7,610 bases of DNA from Verrucomicrobiota bacterium (GTDB lineage: Bacteria > Verrucomicrobiota > Verrucomicrobiia > Limisphaerales > JAHEOI01). The stretch spans positions 1-7,610 of the forward strand of contig JAHEOI010000121.1 of the NCBI GenBank assembly GCA_018610125.1, read 5' to 3'. Numbering within the stretch: position 1 is the first letter of the stretch; each line of letters begins with the position of its first letter. This document shows, piece by piece, positions 1 through 5,890 of this stretch. Made by a program: the position numbers and the translations under genes. The notes beneath the pieces were generated by a model, which did no database searches, was not told where the DNA came from, and saw only the letters and a list, made by a program, of their open reading frames with translations.

Positions 1-54
1 GAATGTAAGTACCAGGCAGAGGGTAAACGACCATAAAGCAAAATATTTACGCAT
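1..54 (-). CDS. N-terminus of a secreted or membrane protein, cut by the left edge
   Basis: Reading the minus strand from ATG at 54-52 gives MRKYFALWSFTLCLVLTF before the window ends. This has the form of a signal peptide: two basic residues after Met, then a hydrophobic stretch. A GGTGGA Shine-Dalgarno-like sequence lies 5 nt before the ATG, which supports this start. The rest of the protein lies outside the window, so no function can be given. It sits about 110 nt downstream of another small probable secreted gene on the same strand and could share its transcript. It could also be an N-terminal membrane anchor. Confidence 0.5.
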   Translation of the reverse strand, partial: MRKYFALWSFTLCLVLTF

Positions 55-163
55 AGTAATCCACCGATGAATATGAAACGTGATTGACTAAGGGTTTATT
101 TCTGGGTGAAAGTAGTATGATGCATTTCGCGAAAAAGTTCAAATTATCCCGACCTCCATTCTG

Positions 164-442
164 CTACTGAACAATTTCGATATCAACGTTATCCGAGACG
201 GAATCGTCGTCGTCCCCAAGAACGGTGTTATCCCTGACGGCACGGTGATTTAGTCGACATTCAACCTTGCCATGCCGCGTCGGGCTTTCCGGAGTGGTGC
301 CGTTCCAACTCAAAAGGGTTGATCCTGAACCGTCATGGATGGGGGTTACCTTCCTGTTATTGGGCTCGTTGGGGGCATTGTCGTCCTGCGCCAACACGGA
401 GAAATGCACGTGCATAACCAGAAGGAGCGCCGCTGCCGACAC
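164..442 (-). CDS. small probable secreted protein, unrecognised
   Basis: A 92-residue open frame starts at GTG (442-440). Its N-terminus has a hydrophobic run ending HFSVLAQDD, which resembles a signal peptide with cleavage after VLA. The mature part is polar and rich in Asp, Asn, Thr and Pro, with one Cys and an acidic C-terminal segment (GDDDDSVSDNVDIE). Third codon positions are mostly G or C (many GAC, AAC, ACC, GCC), which favours real coding. The frame stays open upstream to a TGA at 475-473 (Phe-Arg-Leu-Phe-Asp-Leu-Ile-Arg), so a rare CTG or ATC start with a better basic N-region is possible. No family recognised. The opposite strand also shows a lipoprotein-like reading here, so strand assignment is not certain. 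Confidence 0.42.
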   Translation of the reverse strand: MSAAALLLVMHVHFSVLAQDDNAPNEPNNRKVTPIHDGSGSTLLSWNGTTPESPTRHGKVECRLNHRAVRDNTVLGDDDDSVSDNVDIEIVQ

Positions 443-510
443 GAACGATCGGATCAGATCAAAAAGTCGGAATCACTCTCCGGTTTCTGTCAGCGTGTCA
501 GCGCGGTCAG

Positions 511-534
511 GAAACGCCAGCGATGGCTGGTTTC
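511..534 (-). terminator. hairpin just past the MNIO operon, possible terminator
   Basis: An inverted repeat GAAA(CG)CCAGC / GCTGG TTTC with a 4-nt loop lies about 20 nt beyond the stop codon of the last gene of the MNIO operon. On the minus strand it is followed only by a short T-rich stretch (GTTTCC), so it is a poor match to a canonical intrinsic terminator. Its position is what makes termination plausible. Confidence 0.32.
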
Positions 535-553
535 TCTATCTGATTGAAAGGTA

Positions 554-1159
554 TCAGAAAAAAGTGTACTGAACCGGAAATAGCCAATGCACCACGCGCC
601 CGCGAGGCAGGCAGATCCAGAAAGCCATCGAGCGTCTGCGTAGCGGCACGGATGGATCCTGGGTCACACCCACCTCGTTCAATGGCTTCCTGAGGTCATA
701 ACGGAACATTCGCATCTCGAAAACTGACCTGCCTTTCCGGAGCTCAAGCCAAGCCGCCTCGTAACGCGCCAGGTCCGCGACCCACGCCGGAACCGCGTCG
801 TTACCCTCGTTCACACGGCGGCCGAGGAAATCGACAAATCGTAATGTATCGAGTCGGTGCTTGTCGATCCCTTCGGGTATCGGTCTTTCGGCATACGCAA
901 AAAATTCCCGCGCGAACGAACGCCCGAGCACTTTGGCTGTCGACGGCAAAAGCTTGCGAGCCTGACCGAGCCGTTTGTTTTTCAACGACTTGGCGAAGAA
1001 ATCGACCTGCCAAGCCGAGAGCGCCGCAAGCTGTTCGGTTTCCTCGGCCGTCAAGCCGAAATCCTTCGCAAGCCCGACCACATCGGTATGCCATCGCTCA
1101 CGCAATTCGGCATCAACATAGAGCTGGGCCAACACCCCCTGAAGCCTGCTCAATCCCAT
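554..1159 (-). CDS. MNIO partner protein (MbnC/HvfC-like), third gene of cassette
   Basis: This 201-residue protein is encoded directly after the DUF692 oxidase, overlapping it by 10 nt, so the two are almost certainly co-translated. Residues 1-57 are helical and Leu-rich (LAQLYVDAELRERW, then GLTAEETEQLAAL). The middle has FFAKSLKNKRLGQARKLLP and an aromatic block FAREFFAYAERPIPEG. Residues 124-141 (AWVADLARYEAAWLEL) resemble the ADLARxEWA signature I associate with DUF2063/HvfC and MbnC-type proteins. Such partners bind the oxidase and deliver its peptide substrate. I recall a family named after Streptomyces SCO6045 in this neighbourhood type, but cannot confirm membership. There is no signal peptide or membrane segment, so it is cytoplasmic. 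The ATG at 1159-1157 has GGAAGG about 11 nt upstream. The partner role rests mainly on context. Confidence 0.72.
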   Translation of the reverse strand: MGLSRLQGVLAQLYVDAELRERWHTDVVGLAKDFGLTAEETEQLAALSAWQVDFFAKSLKNKRLGQARKLLPSTAKVLGRSFAREFFAYAERPIPEGIDKHRLDTLRFVDFLGRRVNEGNDAVPAWVADLARYEAAWLELRKGRSVFEMRMFRYDLRKPLNEVGVTQDPSVPLRRRSMAFWICLPRGRVVHWLFPVQYTFF

Positions 1160-1983
1160 CGCCGATACCGCCTTCCGATCTCGCGGGCCTGCTCAAGCTC
1201 GGGTAAGAGCGCATCCAAGGGCGGAATGTTCTCATCACGCTCAAGGAGTATGCCCTTCACCGGAGCCCTCGCGACCACCGAGCCCATCAAATCCCAAACC
1301 TCATCGGGCGTCGCGTAACCATGACTGTCGATCAGTACACCTTCCTGCGTGTGCCCCCCGGCAAAGTGCAATTGCACCACCCGGTCCATCGGGAGCACCT
1401 CAAGCATCGCGCTCGCATCAAAGCCGTGGTTCACCGCATTGGTATACATATTCGTCACATCCAGAAGCAAGCCGCAGCCGGTCTGGTCCGCCACCGACGC
1501 GACAAATTGGGCTTCGGACATCTCCGCACCTGGAATATCCACGAGCCAGGTGATATTCTCAAGAATAAGCGGAGGATGGATCCGCTCGGAAACACGCTCC
1601 ACATTCCTGCTGAAGACATCCCCGGCTTGACGCGTCCGTGGAAGGGGCGAAAGATGACCGATCTCTACCCCACCCGCACGCGTGAATGCGATATGCTCGC
1701 TCCACCACGGCGGATCGAGCCAATTGACCAAGGCCGCCAATTTGCCCAAGTAGTCTTCATCCACACCCTCGGCCGTACCGAGAGAAAGATTGATCGCATG
1801 CGGCACGAGAATGAAATTCTCGGAAAGGAGCTCCAATTCCTTCATCTTCTCCCGCGGCGCATCGAGATAATGATCGGCTACAATTTCCAAAAAATCGACG
1901 CTCCCACGCCGCAAGAAGAGCTCACTCAATATCGGTTCACGGTAGCCGATCCCCACGCCTAAACTTGGCAACGCCTTGTCCAT
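1150..1983 (-). CDS. DUF692 multinuclear non-heme iron oxidase (MNIO, MbnB-like)
   Basis: The 277-residue protein has the full DUF692/MNIO TIM-barrel signature, and its length matches the family. Motifs in order: LGVGIGYR near the N-terminus; VDFLEIVADHY; His62 (VPHAINLSLG); SEH at 95-97; LEN at 141-143; LLDVTNMYTNAVNHGFD with Asp175, Asn178 and His186; QLHFAGG with His206; IDSHG with Asp219 and His221; and LLERDEN with Glu248. These His, Asp, Glu and Asn positions are the usual ligands of the two or three iron ions. Family members use O2 to rearrange or oxidise cysteine (oxazolone-thioamide in methanobactin; thiooxazole or Cys beta-carbon excision elsewhere). It is cytoplasmic. I chose ATG at 1983 because GGTGGGAG lies 8 nt upstream and the conserved LPxLGVGIG block follows. 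A TTG at 2007 would add 8 residues. It follows the TIGR04222 gene by 30 nt; the expected substrate is that protein's Cys-rich tail. Confidence 0.93.
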   Translation of the reverse strand: MDKALPSLGVGIGYREPILSELFLRRGSVDFLEIVADHYLDAPREKMKELELLSENFILVPHAINLSLGTAEGVDEDYLGKLAALVNWLDPPWWSEHIAFTRAGGVEIGHLSPLPRTRQAGDVFSRNVERVSERIHPPLILENITWLVDIPGAEMSEAQFVASVADQTGCGLLLDVTNMYTNAVNHGFDASAMLEVLPMDRVVQLHFAGGHTQEGVLIDSHGYATPDEVWDLMGSVVARAPVKGILLERDENIPPLDALLPELEQAREIGRRYRRWD

Positions 1984-2013
1984 GGTCACAGCTCCCACCT
2001 TCGCCAAGCTAAC

Positions 2014-2925
2014 TCAATCACCCCCGTCTCCACCGCCGCAAATACCGCACCCACCGTCGCACATGCCACACCCTCCGGCGCCACCGCTTCCACAACCCGT
2101 CGTGCCTCCGGCTACCGAACCTTTCTCGTATGAAGCCTGCTCCCACAAGGAATTCAGGTAAGCGTACTCTGTCTCAGCGAGCACACTCACCCCGAAAACA
2201 CCTACGGCCAGCACCATCGCATCCCCTCCTTCGTGCATATGGCTTTCAGGCCCATTTTTGAGATGAACAAACGCCCGTTGCAGTCGGTCGAGATACCGCC
2301 GCCCACGAATCGTCATTTTCGCCCTAAAGCATAGTAGCCCCAATCCCGCAACTCCGACAATACCCATCAGAATCAGGATGGCCACGCTTATCGGTCCTTG
2401 CTGCCAAGCTTCAGCAAGTTTCAATCCTCCAACTGATACGACCATCAAGCCTCCTACAACCCCGCAGAACCAATCTCGTTGAATCAGCTCGGATGGACTA
2501 AGGAAACCTTCCCTCTCAAGCTCGCGTCGCAACCCATTGCAATGCGACTGGATTATATTTGGTACTCGGTCGAGAATCTCCTTTCCGCCGCGTGGGACGT
2601 TGAACTGGTTATATACCCTACTTTCCAGCTCGCTTAGATATTGCGGTGATACCCCTTCTGCTTGAAAGATCTTTTCCCACTTTAAGAAACCTGATCCCGT
2701 CCAAGGTGCCCGCTTCAAATAGCCGCGCCGCACCAGTTTAAATACCATAAGCCGAGCGACCTCCTCCCTCCCTCCCCGCAAGTAAGCGATCTTGTAAGGA
2801 TCAGGCTCGGCAGGTACTTCAAGCCCAGCTACGCCCTTCGAGCTGTCCCCAGCACGGAGCCAAAACCGTGCGCCCATCCAGACAGCCACGATAAACATTC
2901 CGTAGAACAACAAGAAGTGCGGCAT
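2014..2925 (-). CDS. TIGR04222-type membrane protein with Gly/Cys-rich C-terminal tail (probable MNIO substrate)
   Basis: A 303-residue membrane protein. Residues 4-22 form a membrane segment (HFLLFYGMFIVAVWMG). The TIGR04222 signature DPYKIAYLRGGREEVARLMVFKLVRRGYL spans about 42-70. Two close hydrophobic helices lie at about 153-172 and 179-200, and a final conserved block ALAVGVFG-like (MVLAVGVFGVSVLAETE) at 237-253. From residue 268 the chain becomes almost pure Gly with five Cys (278, 286, 289, 293, 296), including two CGxC pairs (CGMC, CGIC), and ends in GGGDGGD. TIGR04222 proteins commonly neighbour DUF692 oxidases, and the tail is the likely modification site. The ATG at 2925 is chosen because family members begin just before this first helix. 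The frame is open upstream to 3048, but that part overlaps the preceding gene and reads through HsdR-derived DNA out of frame. No strong Shine-Dalgarno is seen at any candidate, so the start is moderately certain. Confidence 0.88.
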   Translation of the reverse strand: MPHFLLFYGMFIVAVWMGARFWLRAGDSSKGVAGLEVPAEPDPYKIAYLRGGREEVARLMVFKLVRRGYLKRAPWTGSGFLKWEKIFQAEGVSPQYLSELESRVYNQFNVPRGGKEILDRVPNIIQSHCNGLRRELEREGFLSPSELIQRDWFCGVVGGLMVVSVGGLKLAEAWQQGPISVAILILMGIVGVAGLGLLCFRAKMTIRGRRYLDRLQRAFVHLKNGPESHMHEGGDAMVLAVGVFGVSVLAETEYAYLNSLWEQASYEKGSVAGGTTGCGSGGAGGCGMCDGGCGICGGGDGGD

Positions 2926-2932
2926 ATCAATT

Positions 2933-3868
2933 TCAGTCACTGCAAACACAATTGCGGTCGGCAACGGCTTTCTCATGGCTGTAATCGTAGACCAGGTTTC
3001 CGTTAAAAAAGCCGATCGTCTGCTTGGTAGGGGGCGCAGTAAGTCCAATCAGAAAAGCATCGAAGTAATCGAGGACCTGCCGCCAGAGGTTGTAGATGCT
3101 GCGGTGGCATTCGTTGACCACGATAAAGTCGAACCACTCGATGGGTGCGCTCTGGTTGTACACGACCGGCATCGGCTCCCTGACCAAGCTGTTGCCCCAG
3201 CCCCGTAGGCCGTAGTGCCACATAAGGATGACGGGCCGTCCGCTCTCCCCCACGTGCTCGGCAAGGTCCTTCTTGAGGAATCCAAGGCTCTCCTTCGGGT
3301 CGTTCCACGGGGCGTGATTGTCGTATACGGGGCGGTGGTCATTGCCTGGGAAGACGTTAAGATTAACGAAATGCATTCCTTCCCAGTTCCAGGAATAGTG
3401 GTAGCCGTTCGGCCCGAGGTTAAGCTCCGCCGGACGACGTCGGTTACGAGCAATCAGCTCCTTCTGGAGCCAGTTGAATTCGCCGAAACCCGTATCGGAA
3501 GTCAAATCGTGATTGCCCGCACCTGCGTACACCGGATATCGGAGGCGCCCCTCCCCTTGCGGATCGAAAAGGTCCTTGTAACCCCGCCAGTTCTCCCGGT
3601 TGCCCATGTCGTCAACAAGATCGCCCGCGATCAGCACGCCGCGCGGTTCCTCGACTACCGTGCCAAAAGGGGTCTCGCTGCCGGGAAGGTCGTTCATCAT
3701 TCGGATGGTCTTCCTTGTTCCCGCAGTGCCCCATTTCGGAATGTTGATCTGTGGGTCGGCAAGAGCGAAGAATGTGAAATCGCCCACGTCTGCCGCTACC
3801 CCCTGCTTTGCCTGAGCCGGGCTTACCCAAATGAGCCCGGCCATGACTAGACCAATCATGCGTCCCAA
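2933..3868 (-). CDS. exported calcineurin-like phosphoesterase, 3' end replaced by an HsdR fragment (chimera)
   Basis: From TTG at 3868 (GAGGGG 8 nt upstream) the product is 311 residues with a short signal peptide, MGRMIGLVMAGLIWVSPAQA. Metallophosphoesterase metal motifs follow in order: ADPQ (38-40, for the usual DxH), AGD (81-83), AGNHD (117-121) and LMWHYG (His218). The family's final GHxH motif is absent. After RGWGNSLVREP the sequence turns into a type I restriction HsdR helicase segment (about residues 233-304) and then a short unrelated end, stopping at 2933-2935. The enzyme has therefore lost its last metal-binding motif and is probably inactive or degenerate, although the frame is open. 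ATG at 3859 is an alternative start, and the frame continues upstream to 3985 without signal-like sequence. The stop lies 7 nt before the next gene's ATG, so this transcript may carry the cassette. Confidence 0.72.
   Translation of the reverse strand: MGRMIGLVMAGLIWVSPAQAKQGVAADVGDFTFFALADPQINIPKWGTAGTRKTIRMMNDLPGSETPFGTVVEEPRGVLIAGDLVDDMGNRENWRGYKDLFDPQGEGRLRYPVYAGAGNHDLTSDTGFGEFNWLQKELIARNRRRPAELNLGPNGYHYSWNWEGMHFVNLNVFPGNDHRPVYDNHAPWNDPKESLGFLKKDLAEHVGESGRPVILMWHYGLRGWGNSLVREPMPVVYNQSAPIEWFDFIVVNECHRSIYNLWRQVLDYFDAFLIGLTAPPTKQTIGFFNGNLVYDYSHEKAVADRNCVCSD
2957..3175 (-). pseudogene. hsdR: internal fragment of a type I restriction enzyme R subunit (HsdR helicase domain)
   Basis: About 72 codons, read in frame within the phosphoesterase chimera, match the SF2 helicase core of HsdR. 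The run PVVYNQSAPIEW is followed by FDFIVVNECHRSIYNLWRQ, VLDYFDAFLIGLTAPPTK, QTIGFFNGNLVYDYSHEKAV and AD. In HsdR these are motif II (DECH) and motif III (TATP). Here motif II reads NECH and motif III TAPP, so even the core residues have decayed. The match stops abruptly after AVAD, where HsdR would continue GVNV. Neither the upstream Walker A region nor the downstream helicase or nuclease parts are present in the window. It is a relic with no restriction function of its own. Confidence 0.82.
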
Positions 3869-4110
3869 AACCAAGTCCCCTCTGTTCGTTCGTACTCGTA
3901 CGTCACGGCCTCTTCTCTGCCGTATCCTAAATTCGTCATGCGGTCGAGACAAGTTATGCCAGATCCAGATGGGATACCCAAGCATTCCTCTTACGGCGCG
4001 GCGTCGATTTCCGATTTGCAGAGCCGTAGCTGGATTGGGCGAACCGTCTTCAAAGCTCCTGTACGTGGTATAGACAAAGGCGGGTATCGGATGGTAGGAA
4101 TTGGTGGGAC
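3869..4110. promoter_or_regulatory. divergent intergenic region, promoters expected but not resolved
   Basis: About 240 nt separate the minus-strand phosphoesterase from the plus-strand winged-helix gene, so promoters for both directions should lie here. I see TATAGA at about 4070, but no convincing -35 box at the correct distance, and no clear operator. The call rests on gene orientation only. Confidence 0.3.
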
Positions 4111-4533
4111 ATGGATTTAACGAAACTGACTAGTCATCAAATCAAAGACATCAACAAGCTGATCGAGAGAAAGGAATCCCTCGAAAGCGAGCTTCAAAAG
4201 ATCCACCAACAGCTCGCTGCCTATGAAACCGGAAAGGCAATGCCGAGCAGGGGGAGCGCCAAGGGGGGCAGGCCTTTGGCTACCAGCTCGGAAACAGCTT
4301 CGAAATCTCCCTCCAAGACCCAAAAGCGGGCGCCTCGGGGCCAGCTCAAGGAAGGGATTATCAACGCCTTGAGTAATGCCGGCAAGGAAGGCTTGAAGGT
4401 CAAGGAGCTGGCAGAGCGATTGAATACCACCACGGGCAACATCCATGCATTTTTCTTTACCACTGGTAAAAAGATGAAAGGGATTAAAAAGATCGGTCCC
4501 GGACAATACGCTCTTTCGGGAAAGTATCAGTGA
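4111..4533 (+). CDS. small coiled-coil / winged-helix DNA-binding-like protein
   Basis: A 140-residue basic protein in three parts. Residues 9-39 form a probable coiled coil (IKDINKLIERKESLESELQK). Residues 40-78 are a Gly/Ser/Lys/Pro-rich flexible linker. Residues 79-137 look like a winged helix: helix LKEGIINALSNAGKEG, then VKELAERLNTTTGNIHAFF as helix-turn-helix, and a basic wing MKGIKKIGPGQYAL. This arrangement suggests a small regulator or nucleoid-type protein that oligomerises through the coil. I recognise the type as a recurrent hypothetical protein but no named family or target. ATG at 4111 fits the start of the coil; AGGA lies 11 nt upstream. It is divergent from the phosphoesterase and 175 nt ahead of the diguanylate cyclase. 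Confidence 0.8.
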   Translation: MDLTKLTSHQIKDINKLIERKESLESELQKIHQQLAAYETGKAMPSRGSAKGGRPLATSSETASKSPSKTQKRAPRGQLKEGIINALSNAGKEGLKVKELAERLNTTTGNIHAFFFTTGKKMKGIKKIGPGQYALSGKYQ

Positions 4534-4633
4534 GTCTTTGAGCATAGCCGCTCGGCAAAAAGTGCGATATTTGACTCATTCATCGCAGTTTTGACTTCGC
4601 CCTTAAAGCCACCTTGAAAGAGCGTTGTACAGG

Positions 4634-4659
4634 CCATCGTTGGGCTTGTGCCCCGATGG
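4634..4659 (+). terminator. strong GC-rich hairpin between winged-helix and GGDEF genes
   Basis: CCATCG-TT-GGG, loop CTTGTG, then CCC-CGATGG forms a 9-bp stem with a 2-nt bulge. It lies 100 nt past the winged-helix stop codon and 50 nt before the GGDEF start. No U-tract follows, so it is not a classical intrinsic terminator. It could be an mRNA structure in the cyclase leader. It does not match any riboswitch consensus I know. Confidence 0.3.
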
Positions 4660-4708
4660 TGCCAAGGTTAACACCCGGCACCCACGCAAATAGCCTATCG
4701 ACCTCGAA

Positions 4709-5890
4709 GTGAAATTGGACTTTGCAACGATGGCGTTTTCCGCGGGGACTGCTTCGTTGGTTACCGCGATATTGATTGGTTTTCTGGCGGCTGGTCACCG
4801 AAGCGAGCGAGGCTTGTGGTGGTTTGTCTTCGCTGGCATCGCTGGGGCAATTGGGCTGTTCGGCTTCTCGTACATGGAGCCCCCGAGGCCGGTTGCGCCG
4901 CGAATATTGTGTAACGTTCTCCTTTTGGTCGATCAAGCAGCTTTGTTAATCGGATTCCGGTTACTTCTTAATCGCCGTGCTGCTCCTTGGAGGTTCGTGT
5001 TAGGGACGAGCGGAGTTGCCGGCGCGGCTTTTGCCGGGGTCTGGGCGCTTGGCGATGCGTTTGTTGCCCGCCTTTGGCTTTATAGCTTTTTATCGGCGGC
5101 TTTGGCTTTGGGCATCACGTGGGACTTATCAGGTGGAACCCGCACCTCCGTAGAGCGCTCGGCGGGGCCTCGCTGGGTGATCGCTTTGGTCTTTGCCGGT
5201 CATAGCCTATACCAATTCTGGCGAGCGAGCACGGTGACCTTCGGGCCTGGCGAGCCCGTCGCCAATTGGGTTGAGCCGGGACTGGTGCACACAAGCTCTA
5301 TGGTGGAAGGGGTTGTCATGTCGGGAGCTATAGCATGGGGGGTAGCCGTCCTACATGGACAAAAGCTGGCGGCGGCGCTTTACCAACTGGCAAGGCTGGA
5401 CCCATTGACGGGGCTGTTCAACCGCACCGCTTTCCACGAGTCGTTTGAGCTTGCCCGGAAGCAGGCCAGCCAATCAGGCCGCCCCTTTGCGTTGGGAATC
5501 CTCGACCTCGATGATTTCAAAGAAGTTAACGATGAGCATGGCCACGTTGTCGGAGACGATTTTTTGGTGCGTTTTGCCCAGGCTGTCCGCTCGGACCTCC
5601 GAGAAACCGATGTCCTGGCCAGGCTGGGCGGCGACGAATTCCTCCTCTTACTGGGTGATGTTGACCGGGACCGGGCTGTCCAAGTCCTTGAAAGGATGCG
5701 CCAGAAGTTTCCCTCTCTCGCCGTGAACGGACATGTGTTTCAGCCAAGATTCAGTTACGGGCTGGCCACCTATCCTGACGACAACACGGAGTTCGAAGCG
5801 CTTTACACGATGGCTGACAAGCAGCTCTATCGCCGGAAACCGGGAGCCCAGCTCTCAAGCAGGAAAGAGCCGAAGGGAAGCGATCGGTGA
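4709..5890 (+). CDS. membrane-bound diguanylate cyclase (GGDEF)
   Basis: A 393-residue inner-membrane enzyme that makes cyclic di-GMP from two GTP. Residues 8-216 hold about six to seven hydrophobic helices (for example 11-29, 36-53, 67-87, 120-138, 198-216), forming a sensor region of no family I recognise. The GGDEF domain covers about 221-376. It has the entry motif DPLTGLFNR (231-239), metal-binding DLDDFK (266-271), NDEHGHVVGDD (274-284), the active-site loop GGDEF (307-311), SYGLATYP (349-356) and ADKQLY (369-374). The inhibitory I-site RETD (298-301) lies exactly five residues before GGDEF, so product feedback is expected. No EAL domain follows. The start is GTG at 4709; ATG at 4730 (residue 8) is equally plausible, as neither has a clear Shine-Dalgarno. 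The tail after 376 is short and basic. Confidence 0.95.
   Translation: MKLDFATMAFSAGTASLVTAILIGFLAAGHRSERGLWWFVFAGIAGAIGLFGFSYMEPPRPVAPRILCNVLLLVDQAALLIGFRLLLNRRAAPWRFVLGTSGVAGAAFAGVWALGDAFVARLWLYSFLSAALALGITWDLSGGTRTSVERSAGPRWVIALVFAGHSLYQFWRASTVTFGPGEPVANWVEPGLVHTSSMVEGVVMSGAIAWGVAVLHGQKLAAALYQLARLDPLTGLFNRTAFHESFELARKQASQSGRPFALGILDLDDFKEVNDEHGHVVGDDFLVRFAQAVRSDLRETDVLARLGGDEFLLLLGDVDRDRAVQVLERMRQKFPSLAVNGHVFQPRFSYGLATYPDDNTEFEALYTMADKQLYRRKPGAQLSSRKEPKGSDR

Noticed and set aside
125..134. TTTCGCGAAA palindrome as an operator
   Set aside because: A 10-nt palindrome can occur by chance and no second copy or promoter is positioned with it.
267..572. Plus-strand frame with a lipobox-like LSSC at its hydrophobic part
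   Set aside because: It overlaps the better-composed minus-strand secreted gene, and its C-terminal half is Ser/Arg-rich and runs into the end of the MNIO operon. It is not excluded, only less likely.
1321..1962. Plus-strand frame of 213 codons
   Set aside because: It lies fully antisense to the DUF692 gene, whose motifs are unmistakable; this frame shows no domain.
1976..2161. Pro-rich plus-strand frame (PHPPAPPLPQPVVPP type)
   Set aside because: It is the antisense reading of the Gly/Cys-rich tail of the TIGR04222 protein; Gly codons read as Pro on the other strand.
2926..3048. N-terminal extension of the TIGR04222 gene to 3048
   Set aside because: The extra 41 codons read HsdR-derived DNA out of frame and overlap the chimera; family proteins begin at the first membrane helix.
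3215..3850. Plus-strand frame of 211 codons
   Set aside because: It is antisense to the phosphoesterase, whose metal motifs fix the coding strand.
4117..4545. Minus-strand frame of 142 codons
   Set aside because: It is antisense to the winged-helix gene and lacks a domain; the plus strand has coherent coil and winged-helix structure.
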